In this document: positions 11,200-25,918 of the stretch, in pieces
How positions within the stretch are numbered: the first letter of the stretch is position 1
How the letters are laid out: each line of letters opens with the position of its first letter
NCBI GenBank assembly: GCA_014281115.1
Contig: JACONQ010000012.1
Coordinates: forward strand, 1,550,001 to 1,614,000
DNA length: 64,000 nucleotides
DNA from: Laburnicola sp. R22_1
Lineage: Eukaryota; Ascomycota; Dothideomycetes; Pleosporales; Didymosphaeriaceae
Reading direction: 5' to 3'
Translations under genes and position numbers: made by a program
The notes under the pieces: model-generated
Database searches by the model: none
Told to the model about the DNA's origin: nothing
Seen by the model: only the letters and a program-made list of their open reading frames with translations

Positions 11200-14100
11200 G
11201 TTATAAGTCTAGCGCTTTAAGATTATAGGCTAATTCTCCCTACGTACTTATATATTAAAATTCTAATTTATACACTCTAATTACTTCTTACTAATTATTT
11301 CTAATCCTCTTCTACGTTTATATCTTATCTACAATTAAAATAATTAATATTGTAATTTCTACTATAAAGGTGCTCCTTACTAACTAAGCGAGCTAGCCTT
11401 TTTAGCTTATCTAGCTCTAATTTTACACTTAGTTTAAAGGGATCTAGTATCTTATTAACCCTAACACTAATAAGATTATTAACTAAGATCTAATCTAACT
11501 AACTTATCCTATACTTCTAGAGAAGACTATAAGTATAAGCAATGTAATATATAATAATTAGATTAAACTCTATAATATTCAGATTATAGAGTATTAAGTA
11601 GAAGTATAAAACTAGCAGATTAATGCAATAAAAATCTAGAATCTTGCCCTATAGGTTTATGCTATAGTATCCTAAGATCTGCTAGCACTAGCTATAATTA
11701 TAATAAATAACTAAAAGAAGACCTCCCTATAAGCGCTTATTAAGATACTTTAGAAAGATCTAGCTCTAATAAAAGCAAGCACAAAGAACCTAGTACAAAC
11801 TTAATATTAAGCACATCTTAAGAAAGCTAAGTATAGAAGGCAGACACCTAAAATATAGTACTAAGATTAGCAGCTTCTTTTTAATAAGGCTAAGAGTTTT
11901 AAGGTTTCTAATATAGAAAGTAAGCTTGCTATATATAACTTCTTAAATGCGCTAGTAGTTAAGCTTATACTAAAATAGACCTAATTAATAAACTAGCGTC
12001 TTATATAAGACGCTTCGCTTAGTATTAAGGTAATAGATCTTGCTAATATTAGGAAGGTCTACTCTATACTTATTTAGAAGCACTAGCTTTAAGTACCTAA
12101 TAGCAAGTTATTAGGTGTATTTGTAATAATTACTAGTTAAAATAATAATTAAAAGAAGTAAGGTGGCAGCGACTTAAATAAGAAAGCTTATAAGAAGGCT
12201 AATAAGTGCCCTTGTAGACCTAAGAGGCATAAATAGGATAGTTTTAATTGCTAATGCCTTTAAACTGCTATTACTAGCAAATGTCCTAAAGAAGTGCTAC
12301 TAATTACCCTTACTAAGAAAGAGCGTAAGGGTATTAATAATTATTTAGTATCTCTATAATAGAAGGAGCTTTACAGCAGAATTAAAATAAAAGACTAGAA
12401 ATTTATACCTGCAGTAAGGAGCTTAACTACTTCTACCTACCCTAGATTAATAGCTTACCCTCTAATTAATCTATTAGTCTTTAATAAGTAGCTGTAGAAG
12501 AGCTTAGGGGTGTACTTAATAATATATCCTAGTAATTACCTACTTGTATAGAGCACTATGCTTAATAGAGAAGCTATAGTTTATTTTATTAATAATTAAT
12601 TACTTCTAATATCTAGCTTATTTAAGAAAGCAAGCTTAATCTAAAGTATTAAAGCTAGAACTTAGGCTCTTCTAATTTTAGAAATAGGAGATCAACTTAT
12701 AAAAAGCGTGCTTACTAGTAAGTATAGTGTGCGTATAGAAAATCTTTTACTTAAAGATATTAAGGTTATTAAAGATTTTTATATTAATATTATCTCTAAA
12801 GCTTGTCTAAGGAAGATAGAAATCTGGTATCTAGATTTAGATAGATTATTGCGCATAGAAACTTTTACTTAAAATATTATCTTAGCGGAACTACATAGTG
12901 TTTATAACCTTACCTTTATTAAATATAAGCCTCTTTTCTACTATTCTTTAGCTATAGCAATTAGATAATTATACTATAATCTTTTGTAAGCGGATACTAA
13001 GAAACTCTAGCACCTTTAATTAGGTTATTTAGGCTAATAAGTATTTTAAGCTATAGTTTAAAATGCGCAAAATGTGTGTATTCTTAGCACTTAGAAAAAG
13101 GTCTATTAGTATTATTCTATAATGCATGCAATAAGAGTAATTTCTAGACGCCTAAGAAAATAATCTCTAAGACTATTTTACCGTATTTCTTAGAATCTAT
13201 TTAATTTTCTAGTAGGACAGCTTAAAGAGCTATAGAGCTTAATAATTAAGGAAGAATTTAGCAAAAAGATCGATAATAATAACCTTATAATAAATTCTCT
13301 ACTAAAGATTATATAAGTAATAACTAAGTTTAACTAATAGGTAGAAAATAAATATAAGCTTAAAATTATTATAATCTATTAGGATACTAATACTACTACT
13401 TTTCTCTAAAGGAGGCAATCCGCCTATAAGGACTATATAAACAAATAAGAAATTAAAATTAGCTATACCTTATTATATATATATAAACTAAATAGAGTAC
13501 CTAAGTAAGCAAAGTAAGAAATTATTACTAAGGCTATAAAAATAAGGGAAAGTGTAAATCTACTACCTAAAATATAGCCTAAAATTATAAGTATAGTCGC
13601 TTACCTCTATAATAAGAGCCTAATAGCTCTATATACTTTTTAGGCACTAGATAAAGTACTTAAAAATTAGGTTAGGCAGTATTTCTATTAGTATAAGCCT
13701 GCTTAAATACAAGTATAGATAGCTAATCTTTGTCTTAATTAGAGTAGAATTTACGCCTATAGCTACTAAGCATATCCTCTAAAAAGAGATTAAGTAGGAG
13801 GGCAGGATAAATAAGGATTTAAAGTAAATTCTAGAAGCTATATTAGATACTTTATTAGTTATAGAGTATTAAATCTCTATAGGATATAGATCCTAGTGCT
13901 TAATTAGGTAATTACTATGCGTAATATTATATTTAATAAGATATTATTCTATAAGGGTAAAGCTAATTAAGGTATATCCTATAAAGAAGTAGTAAAGATT
14001 ATTAAAGTTCTATAGAAGGGGAGATTAATAATCTAGAAGAAGAGTTTACAAATATCCTTAATTTTCTTACTACACTAAATAAGTAAGCAAGTACTAAGCA

Positions 14101-16410
14101 CATAGAGAATAGTGCTCTTATCTAGTAATCTAAAAGTATAGCTAGCTAGGCTAGTAATTAAGTAGCTAACAGAACTAATATATAGGTAGTAAGCTTAGCT
14201 AGTAAGTAGCTAAGAATTTATATAGTTTAAAGAAAGCATATAGGGCTTATAATCCCTAAATAGACGCTAGAGCTAGGCGATCTAGGGTACAATTAATTAA
14301 GAAATTATAAGGAGACTAATAGCTACTAAAGTGTGTACTAATTTAGGCAAGCTAGCCTATTAAATCTTAAAGAGCGTTCTCTCTAAAGTATAGAGCCTAA
14401 GAGCTCTATAGCTACCTCTTAATCTAGCTCTAAGAGCTTAACTGCGCTAAAGAAAGCAGATAACCTACTAGTAATCTAATTGTAAAGGTAAGATTAAGTA
14501 TCTATAAAATTAAGTAAAAGACTTTAAGGTAATAATATAAACATACGCGTTTAGGAATATTTGTCTCTTTAAAAATAAAGAGATTATAATTAATATAATA
14601 ATACTACTAATTAGCTAGGGAGTAAATTAGGTGTATATGCACTAATCGCTAGATATGTAATAGAAGATTTTTAAGATAATTTTCTATATATATATATATA
14701 TTCTAGGAGTATAGAAAGTCTAGGATAAGTACTAAAAGTATACTATAATAAATTCTATAGTTGCTACAGCAATACTTAAAAAGATACTAAAGGTATTACC
14801 TCCTACCTATCTATATAAAGACAAGCTACTAAAGCTGCCTATCTTATAGAAACACCTTACTAATTATCTACTTAGAAAGCTCTTTAAGTAAGCCTCCTAT
14901 ATTAAGATCGCTACACTTAAGAGGAAAGGAACCTAGATAGTAATTAATTAAGCATAAGCTGCTAGACAACCGCTTCTATTAAATAGGTTTAGACCTATAA
15001 GTTTAATTAGAATAGGTACTTTCTGAAGTGTAAGGCTTAAAGTATTATAAGAGGTAATCTCTAGGTTAAGAACTTGCTATGGTTAACTTACGCAGCGACA
15101 CTTATAGCATAGTTGTTTAGAACTATAATAGCGATTATAGTAGAATATAATCTAGAGATTATTAAATATAATATAGTTGGAGCGTTCTTAAACGCTTATA
15201 TTATGACTAATAACTTAGTTATTTATAAGCTTTTAGATAGGTTTAAGCAATATAGCAAGTGCGTGTCTCTTAATTAAGCTCTATATAGATTAAGAGACTT
15301 GGCACTACTCTAGTATAAAGAGTTCTTAGAATTGCTAAGATTTATAGGGCTTATAGCCTTAAAAGAAGAATCTTATTTATTTATAAGTAAAGATTATAAA
15401 ACCTTAGTACTCTTTTATATTAATAATATACTTTTAATCTTTAATAAAGCTTATAAAGTAGAGGTATAGAAGCTCTAGAGCCATATTAAAGTAAAATATA
15501 AGATTAAAAACTATAGACTAATTAAATAGTTTCTAGGCATTTAAGTAATCTAAGATTGTAAGAATAGAATAATTACGCTTGTTTATAATACTTATATTAA
15601 CAAGATTATAAAGAAATTTAATCTTAAAGATAGTGAGAGCTTCCTAATAACGCCTCTTCTGTTAGAAAAGCTTATAAAGAATATAGAAGAAGCAACTAAG
15701 CAGAAAATTAAGAGCTACTAGGAACGTGTTAGATTAATACTATATACAGTAATTATGCTTAGGCCTAACATTATATTTGCTATTTTAAAGCTCTCGCACT
15801 TTCTAATAAATCTAAGTAAAAGATATTTTGCTATAGTTAACTAAGTGATTATATATTTTTAGAAAACGCGCTAGTAATCTATTTAGTATAGCTAATATAA
15901 TAGACCTAATTTTATAATTTATAGATATGCTTTATTTGCAGATAATTTAGAAACTTAGAAATTATCTCATAGATACATAGTTATACTCTATAGTAGAGTA
16001 ATACTATAGAAGGCTGCTTATTAAAGCATAGTTATAACTTCTACTACTAAAGTTAAGCTACTTACACTTAAGTATATAAGCAAAGAGGCAATAGTACTAA
16101 AGCAATTCTTTAAGAAACTTAAGCTTAATTTAGGATATATGTAGAATGTTTTTATAATAATTAACAAATAATTAGACTAGTAATTAGGAAAAAGAAGCGT
16201 ATTAACACTTGTCTGCGCTATATTAATATTTAGAATGTATAGCTATATTAAGAATATGCAAAAGGATTATTTAAAGCTACTTACCTACAAATAGACAATA
16301 TGCTAGTAGATAGACTTACAAAAGCGGTTACTTAATAGCAGTTTACTTACTTTAAAAAGCTCCTAAATTTTAAAAACGCAAGTAGAATTATTATAAGGGG
16401 AATATAAGTT

Positions 16411-19069
16411 ATAAACTAATTATAAATTTAAGCTCTATAGAGCTACTACCTATTTAGTAGACTTAGGTAAACAAGATTCTAATATAAAACTAGACAAGAA
16501 CAGACTAACGCCTATTATATACAATCTAAGAAAATTTAAACAATTACTTTTTTAAAAGAAGATTAAACAACTTCTTAAGAAGCTTATGCTAATTTGCGAT
16601 TATAATAGCCTAATAAGTTAATAAGATATTATAAGCGTCTAAGTAACGCTTAGGTCTACACTAGCCTAGATTAGTCTAGCTTTAGTAAGAAGCGCTATTT
16701 AGATTTAGTAGCTTCTCTATTATTAAATAGGGAGAAGATCCTTTTAGCAAACCTGCGCAAGCCTTATTATTAGGGTTAGTATGCATAGGCTATAATTAGG
16801 ACTACTTAATATATAGTACAGTATTTATAAATAGATTATTAGCTAGATAAGAGCTAGCAGCTAAAGCGTCTAAATAATTAGTACTATGTTAGAAAAATTT
16901 CTATAGTAGGGATAAAAGAACTTATAAGCAACTTAAGGACTATATCTACTACTATAGTAAGCGAAACTAGCAGTCTTAGAGTAATAAAAAGACTAAGGAA
17001 TTAATTACTAAGCAACAAAGCGCGCTAACTTCTATAATTCTAATAATTTATACTATGCAATCTAAATAGCCCTACTAGATTCTGTAGCTTTAGAGCAGAA
17101 AATTAAGTCTAAGCTAGTTACTAATTATTAGATAAAGTATAATGCTTAAGTTGTCCTTAAAAACTATTAGTAGGAGTACTAGTATCTGCTATTTAGGAGC
17201 CTTAATAATTAGCTACTAGCTATTTAGGATTAATATCTAAGAAGCTGCTAAGCGAGGAACTATAATTAGAACTAACTAAATAACTCTAATCCTTTTAACT
17301 AGCAATAATCTTATTCTATAAAAGAGTAACAAACTTAGTTAGATTAATAATCTTCTGCGTTAAGGATGTCCCTAATTCTTACTTAATTTAAGAAGTTAAT
17401 ACACTAGACTAACTAGTTAAGTCTAACATATGTATAGTATGCTTCCTTAAGGAAGCATACTATATAAAACTAACTAAGAATATTTACGCACTATTTAAGA
17501 GAGTATAAAGATTGCTTATAATAAAAGTATTAGTATTATACTTTAAGAAGTTACTAATCTTATAAGCAATTTTATCCTTTACTAAGTGTGCTTTAGCGAT
17601 CTAATATAGGTAAAGCAGATTTCTACTAATAGGGACCTAAGCGAACTATTACTTATTAATTGCAATCTTAGGACTGGGCTAATTAGATTATTAGTTAATT
17701 AGCTAATTTAGTATTATATAACGTTACTATACAGCTAGACTAGTCTAAGTAGTACTATACTAGGGACCCTAATTAGACAGATTATAATTAAGCACTAATA
17801 TAGAATAACTTGTGTTATAAGTTAGAAGCGCTTACTTAGTAGAATCTAGTTAAGTAATATTAATTAGACCTATAGAGATATCTTTAGCCTAGATAGGAGC
17901 GCTTAGACCTTCTAAGAAAAATTAGTAATTATTACCCTTATCTAAGAGCAGAGCGAGAGACAAAGCACTACCTTCCTTTATCTTCTTCTTACTTAAATAT
18001 ACCTTTAGGCGTTCTTTAAGACTTTTAATAAGATTAATATAAGAAGATTAGTACTATAGAAGATTAATAAATAATTAACTAAATACACATAATTATATAC
18101 TAAAGTGTTATTTGCCTAATGCTAAATAAACCTATAAGCCTTATCTTTAAGCTTCTTAGGCCTTAAGAATGTTAGCAAAGAAATATTACTAAAAACAATT
18201 AAGTTTTTATCTAATAGCTTATATATATATCTAGACGCACAATAATAATATTAGGTATTTAAGTGTTTAGTTAATGCATTCTTAAAATATCTACTATTTA
18301 AGCTGCTAGAGAGACAAGATCTAAGGCATATAATATATAGATACTTACGCTCTGCTATAAAATTAATTAAAGGCTAAACTAAGCTTATCTTTCTTCATCT
18401 TCTTATTTTTAGGAGTTTTAGGCTTGTTCTTAGACTTAGAGCTGCTTAAAGGAGCAGCTTTAGGGGGATTCTAATTAGTATCCTTTAATTACAAAGACTT
18501 CTTATAAGATTAGGAAGGGTCCTTAATAGAATTAGAACGCTTAGATAATTAGAATTAATTGCGCTTCTAAGTTTTTGTCTTTTTCTTATATATTCTTTTC
18601 TTTAGGGGATTAGAAGTAAACTTACTAGGAGTCTTATTTAATAGGTAGTTAGAGCGGCGCATTGTAAGCTAATTAACCTAATCTTATATCTCTTTAGCCT
18701 TCTATTTACACTTCTTTTAAATAAGCTTTATTTAAAACTTCATAGACGCGTTAATTAGTGTGTTTTATAAGTGCTAGTTAGTAGTCTATAATTATTAAAG
18801 TAAAACATAGAAGACAGAAACAATTAACTTACTCCTATAAAAAACTTAACTAGAGAAACTAAGTAAAGAAATAGAGAATAGATAAGCAGAGTTTTATTAT
18901 TAATAAAGGATAATTATAGGCTTATATAACTATAAACGCTTAAATTACACTATAGCAACTAATTAGTTACTTAGTTAGGTACTTAATTTGTAAGCTAATT
19001 AAAGGTAGAATTATTCTTAGCCTTATTGCGTAAGCAGGCACGCTGCTTACGCAGCCTACCTAAGAGGTG
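16411..19069 (-). other. 3' accessory region of CopA2 with an antisense coding signal
   Basis: Between the end of pol and the 3' LTR lie 2.66 kb not explained by gag-pol. On the minus strand, about 18665 to 18360 reads as a lysine/serine/proline-rich segment (opening MRRSNYLLNKTPSK, ending KNKKMKKDKLSL) with stops only at plausible RIP positions. The equivalent minus-strand stretch of CopA1 (about 6600-6330) gives a similar basic peptide (ending NKKSKKDKL), although the DNA of the two copies differs. This suggests a real, antisense, basic protein once encoded by the family. Downstream reading to about 17000 is less clear. No known domain was recognised. Confidence 0.45.
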
Positions 19070-19255
19070 TGTTATAGAAATAAAGCTCTAATTAGGTGTA
19101 ATTACGTGCCTATAATTATGTAAGCAGTACTATTTTAGCCCTACTCCTTTTCTATAAGCGTATATATAGTCTAACCTTTTAGCTTTCTTTCTTATATAGC
19201 AATCTTATCCAATTCGCTCACCGAATCTGAGATTCCAGCTCGTTTTACTTTGACA
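19070..19255 (+). repeat. 3' LTR of CopA2
   Basis: 186 bp, begins TGTTATAG and ends TTTGACA, retaining the canonical TG...CA ends. It is preceded by a purine tract (AAGAGGTG) and the conserved hairpin at about 19034-19059, and followed by the TSD TTAAT. Confidence 0.92.
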
Positions 19256-22200
19256 TTAATCTAATATAGCTTAGAAATAAGATAGTTACTTGCTATCTAT
19301 TAGCTTTAGGCTTACTATTACTTTGCTTAAGGCCTATTTTTAAAGATAGTATTAGATTTAGTAACTAGGGCTGTTATAAAGTTTAAAGAAGACTCTAAAT
19401 AGAAGGTTCTTATTAGGGCTTTATATAAGCGCGCTAATATATTTAAATAAGCTTTTACTATACTTAAGGTAATAATACTTTATACTATAGTGTATATAGT
19501 CTTAGAAGATTTTTACTTCTAGCCTAATATTACTAATTAAGTAGCTATTAAATAAGACTTATTTAGCCTTAAGAAAGTTCTTCCTTCTATTAAAGATAGT
19601 TATAATTTATAGCACTACACTTAAGTTTCCTTAAAATTCTCTAGTCTAGAAACGCCTAATCTACTATATAGTTTACGCCGCCCTTAGGTAGCTAAGTAAA
19701 GCTTATTCTACCTAGCTATTCCCTAACATGCACTATAATATCTGCTTTAGCTTATAGTCCCTACTTTATAATGGAATAACACTTTTTACTACTTTCTAGT
19801 TCTAGGATATATATAAACTAAGCTTGCTAATAGCGCCTAGATTAATATGCCCTAGGATAGATACGCTTTAGCTATCTTATTTAGTATATTCAAGCTAGGA
19901 CGCTTTGCAAAGCTACCTAATATTAATAAGTATTATAAAAAAAAGTTAACCTAGCCCTAGTATTGAAGATTGGCTAGAGGATATGCGCAATAAGATCTGC
20001 ATAAACATAGACTATTATTAAGGCAATAATAATAAGAAAGATTAAGATAACCTTATAGAAGCTATTCTTAGCTATCTTAGAGGTGCGCTTTATAAAGTAG
20101 TGCAAAATTAGCGTTAAATAAATTAGGCTCCTTAGAAAAATTATAAACCTAAAGCACTTTTTAAATTTTAAGAAGAGACTTGCTATAATTTCTTTACTTT
20201 TTAATAGGCACGTAAAAAGTTTTATAAGCTCTTCCTTTCTAATAGAATAGACACCTAGACGTTTCTATAAGCTTTTAAAAGCCTAGCTAGAAAAGATAGA
20301 CTAGATATAAAGACCTAAAAGGATAAATTATAACTTAAATTAACTAGAAGTCTTAAGTTAATGCTTTAGTAAGAAATAAAAAACTCTAATATTAACTACC
20401 TAGTAATTAAAGACTAAATAACTACAGCTAGCTATACTCTTTAAGATAATAATATAATAACCCTTTTTTAGGCGCATATAAGAACTTCTTTCCAGGTATT
20501 ACCCTCTAGATTATAGCTCTTATACGCGGCCCCTACTAAATTAGCACTCTACTCTAGACCCACTACTAATAATTAACCTACTATTCTCTTCTCTACCCTT
20601 TATAATTAGACTAGGGCGTAGTATGTCTAAAACTACGCCTATTTTAAGTGTAGCAAAGTAGGAAATAAACACTTATGCTACTATCTCTATACTAAGAAAA
20701 TAGCTATATAAGCAAATATAGATATAGTAAATAATCTAGATTTAAATAAACTTAGTATTACCTACTACTCTAATTTAGAGATAGGCAATTTATTAGATAA
20801 TAAGGCTTTAAATGCGTGCTACTAGACCACCCTAATTTAGTAGCTTATATAGGGGCTACTAAACTAATTAATTTAGATAAATTATAGTTCTAATTATAAA
20901 ACGCAAATACTAAGTTAAAATTGTTACTTATAGATAGCAAGATAGTAAGAGTTTCTAAGCTATTTAGAGGCCTCTAACTAGTTCTACTAGTGCAAATTAT
21001 ATTCTAAGGATTAGCTTTTAGGTTGTAAGCCTTAATAAATACTAGTGCTAGTGCTTATAACCTTATTACTTTAAGATATATAAAGGCAGTATAAAAATAG
21101 CTTAAAGCTAAACTTCTCTACCTAAAGACACTAATCCCCCTTAAGAACGTTGCAGAGAAATAAGCGCAAAAGTAGATACTTATTTTATAGCCTAACTTAA
21201 TAGTAATAAATATAGCTTTACTATATAGTTTATTTTCTATACTATAGGGGACTATAATCTTATTACTAGTAGGAAATTTTTTAAGTAAGCTAACTACCTA
21301 GTTAATACTTAGAATTGCCGCCTTTATTAGAAAGATAATAAGAATCTAACTTTTACTAGTAATCTTATCCTACTATAGACTTCTTCCCTACTTAACCCTT
21401 CCTACTAGGACAATGCTACTTAATAAAACAGTCTACATAAAAAGTAGAACTATACCTACTAAAAGACTTACTTATTAAAAGCTAACTAGAGTGTCTCTAA
21501 GGAAATATCTATCTAGCTTTCTAACCCTACTATCTTAGTTATTAGAACGTACTTAAAGGCTTATTAGAAACTAAGCTATAAGAATAACTTTAGTAAAGAT
21601 AGTAGCGTAGAGGCTATAAAGCTATCTTCTTTAAATAAAGAGCTATTAGATAACAAGTTGCCTATTAGTTATTCTATCCCTACTATCTAAGGAAGCTACT
21701 AGTAAGACTAGCCCCTAGAAATTATATAGCAGAATCTAGGTATTACCTCTAGCCCTAGACCTAGAGACTATAATTCTACTAGAAAAGCTAATCTAAAGAT
21801 TAGACAGCTCTTATAGGAATTAACTATTTAATTAGAACTACTCTAGCTAGAATAACCTAGAATAACTCTTTTCCGTCCTACAAAATTACTAATATAGAAG
21901 AAGAACTTATAGAAGATAAATAATAAATTGCGTTTAGCAGACCTACTAGCCCTATAGAATCTAGCTAACCTTCTAGAACTTATTTAGGCGCTAACGCAGA
22001 AATAATTATATGCTACTAGCTTTAATATTAATATAGTAAGCGCTGTAGCCTTTGCTTTAAATAGTGGCTATAAGTCTAATATAATTATTAGTTATACTAG
22101 CCCCTATAAGTTAGCTAAACTTATTAAGAACCGCAAAAGTAAGATACACAGCCTAGAAAACAAGTCTTAAGCTAATCTATTTACTAAAATAGAATAAGCA

Positions 22201-25200
22201 CTCTCCTAGCTAGACTATGCTAAAGCGGAGCCTACCTATTTTTTAAAAATTAGATTTTAACGCCCTCCTACCTTACTAAAAGGGCGTTAATTACTATATT
22301 AACCTTACTAAAGACCTATCTACGCTTACTACCTTCTCTTTATATAGTATATCTTTAGAGCACTTTAAACTCTTTAAAGCCTATATTAATAACTATATTA
22401 AGTGTAGGTTTACTATCCTTAGTAACGCTAGCTTTGCTTTGCTAGTGTTATTTACTAATAAGCTAAATAGAGGTTAGCGCTTTTATATTAATTACTACTA
22501 GCTTAATACTATTACTAAAAAGGATATTATAGTAATCTTACTTATTAAGAAAACACTTATATGTCTCTCTAGAGCGAGACTCTTTACTAAGCTTAATATT
22601 TGCTAAGTATTCTACTAAATCTAGCTTACCCTAAAGACTAAAGCGCTAACTATTTTTTAAATCTAGTATAGAAATTATAAGTATAGGGTCTTCCCCTTTA
22701 GTTGTTATAACAGTCCTACTACCTTTTAATAGTTTATTAATAGCGATCTAGACAATTATTTAAACAACTTCTATATTATATATATTAATAATATCCTTAT
22801 CTTGTCTAAGGATCCTGTAGAATATAAAGAATATGGTTATACAATCCTACTCTACTTAAGGGACGCTAATCTCTAAGCTAATCTTAAGAAATACAAATTT
22901 GCTATAATAGAAACTAAGTTCTTAAGATATATTATTAGCACTAAAGGAATCTATAAGGACCTTATAAAGACTACTATAGTTTAGGAATAGAAAGAGCCTA
23001 TAATACTTAAAGTATTATAGAGCTTTTTAGGCTTTTATAACTATTATTACTTCTTTCTTTCTTACTATAAGTAGGTTATTTGCCCCCTAATTAAACTACT
23101 AAAAGATAGTGCCTTCTACATCTTTAGAGACTAGGAACGTGCCACTTTTAACGCTGCTAAGCAACTTATAGCTAGCACTATCCTAGTTTTATAGTACTCT
23201 CTATTTTAGATTACTTATATAGAAACTAACTTTAGTAATAGTATTAATATAGGCTCTTTTAGTTAACTATAATTTAATAGTGCCTAGCGCCTAGTTATAT
23301 AATACTCTAAATTATTAAAGCCTACTAAGTTAAATTATAATATTTATAATAAGAAAATATTGTTAGTTATATAGAGCCTTTTAGAATAAAGAGCGTAAGT
23401 AATTAGCCTCTAAACCGCTAAGCCCTTTAATATTATTACTAATTATTAGGCCTTAAATACTTTAGTACTAAATATAAGCTCTCTCTATAGTAAGCCTATT
23501 AGTTTAAAAAGCTATCTAAATACTATTATTAAATTATATACTAACTAGGCACTATAACTATTATAGCTAATACGCTATGTAGAAAATAGGATAAGTTAAA
23601 GTTATAAAAGAAAAATAATTAAGAGACTTATACTTAGTTTTTTCTTCTACAACTACTAGATATTGCTAAATTAGCCCTTATAGCTATTATAATTATAAAG
23701 TAGAAGGAAGAAAAAGTTAATATAAGCCCTAAAGGAGCCTATCCTTATATGCTTATTAATTACCTACTATATACTAATTAAACACATAAGGTGCTTAAAT
23801 CGCTCTAAGAAGCTACCTATTTAGAATTACTAGGTTCTACTCTTACCCTTTTAGAGTTGCTTCTCTATAAAGACTGTCTAGTAGTTTCCTCTATAGAGTT
23901 TCTCTAAACGCATCTAATTTAAATAATATATGCTTATTAGGTTACTACTTATCTAGGTATATAAAAAACTCTCTAGCTTTTACGCTAGTTATATTATTAA
24001 AAGGATATAAACGCTAATATTAATAGGCATACTTCTAATTGCAAAGACTACTAGTGGAGTAAGCCTTTACTAGATAAGAAGCTAGGCTTGTTACACCTAC
24101 TTCCTATTCCTAAAAATGTCTAGTAAGATATTTTAGTTAATTTTACATTATTTTCTAAGAATAAGAAAGGATATAATAACGTAATAGTATCTTATTACTG
24201 CCTATCTAAGCGTGCCTTTTCTATATCCTACTATAAGATAGTTACTACTAAATAAGCCACTAATCTCTATTATTAGTATATATTTAGAGTCTTTAGCCCC
24301 CCTAGATTAATCGTCTCTAACTACAGCCCCTAGTTTATTTTCGCTTTCTTAGCTACTTTATATAAGCTTATAGGTATTAAGTAACTTCTCTCTATAGCGT
24401 AGCATCTACAAACTAATAGCTAAACTAAGATTATAAATTAGTACCTTAACTAGCGTCTATATCTATTTATTAACTTTTATTAAGATAACTAGTTAGATTT
24501 GCTGCCTAACATAGACTAGGCCTAAGTAATACTACCCTATAATAGCACTAGAGTTTTGTCTTTTAAGATTAAGTTTAGGTATTAGCTATACTTTTACTAG
24601 GACTAGCGCAAGCGTACCTAATTAGTTACTAAATTTCTAGATAATATTACTTTAAAAAAAGCTAAAGTATAGGTTAAGGCCTATACTAAAGCCTATAAAT
24701 TTGTCTATAACACTACCCATACTAATATATCTACTATTTAGGAAATATAATTAGAGTAGGCTAATAAATATAAATAAGCTATTAATTTTAATATTAGGGA
24801 CTAGGTCTTAATTACTCTAAAGGGATTTATTACTAAACACCTATTACTTAAGTTAGATTATTAAATAAAACGACTATATCTAATTATAGGTAAGAAAGAC
24901 CACTTATTTATACTTAAACTCCTATAATATATAAGAGTTTACCTAGTATTCTACGCTAATAGACTTTAAAGAGATTTAAATAATCCCTTACTAGGTTAAT
25001 TGCAACCTCTAGAACTACCTATTAAGGTAGATAGAGTCTCTAAGTAGCTAGTTTCTTATATCCTTAATAGCAAAGTAGACTATAGAACACTAAAGTACTA
25101 GGTAGCGTAAAAATGGCATAACCCTAACCTAACCTACTACTCTACTAATAACTCTATTAACTCTTCTCTACTAATTAAAGCTTACTATTAAAATTACCCT

Positions 25201-25918
25201 AAATAAGCTAGTCTACTAAAATAGTTACCTATTTAGCTAGACGCCACTCTCTAAAATACCTTTCTAAAGCCTATCCCTAAAAATAATATGCCTACAAAAA
25301 TAGGGTTAAAGTGCTATATTAGGCGTGCTTAGCTAGGTGCTTATTACTTTTTAACATCTATATACCTTTAGGCTTATATACGTAACTAGATATCTATTAC
25401 TTTTTAGTACTCTTACCCCCTAATAGCCTCTCTACTCCTAGACATCCCTACTACCACTAGTAGCCCTTATAGCTTTAAAAGCTATCCTACCCTAATTAAA
25501 AACTATATAGTTAGGTTAACACATTTTTTAAAATACTTTCTTATAGTACTAAAGAATCTTATATAATATAATTACGCTAGCGCGTAATAAACTAACCAGA
25601 AAAATTTGAGCTAATTACATTTTTATATAGCGTTAGAGCTAAGAATGCGCTCTATTAGCAAAATGCTAAACGCTAAGATATAGTTTCTACTATATTTTTT
25701 AATTAATCTACTAATTTACCCCTAATAACTTTTCTTAATATCTCTACTAAAAAGCACCTAAATTAAAAACTAAGGCCACTACTAGAACTATAGGGGCCTA
25801 TTGCCCCTATTCTTGCTCTCTTTAGCCTTAAAATAGTCCTAGTTATATTAAAAGTTCGCTAAAACACCCTATTTTTATATACTTTCCTTTCTATTTTTAG
25901 GCCTTAAAAGGAGAGTTA

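Larger units (their letters stand above)
11014..19255 (+). mobile_element. CopA2: complete Copia retrotransposon nested in Gyp1a
   Basis: Identical-length 186-bp LTRs (11014-11199 and 19070-19255) and a perfect 5-bp target duplication TTAAT (11009-11013, 19256-19260) define an 8,242-bp element. The empty site is visible in Gyp1b (about 160-175), where one TTAAT is present. Degraded domains in order: gag with a CPC...H...C cluster (about 12205-12270), protease (about 12640-12850), pre-integrase (about 12990-13160), integrase core (about 13150-13700), RT (about 14930-15700), RNase H (about 15900-16150), pol tail to about 16410. A further 2.66 kb separates pol from the 3' LTR, unusual for Copia. 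Many RIP stops; not functional. Confidence 0.92.
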
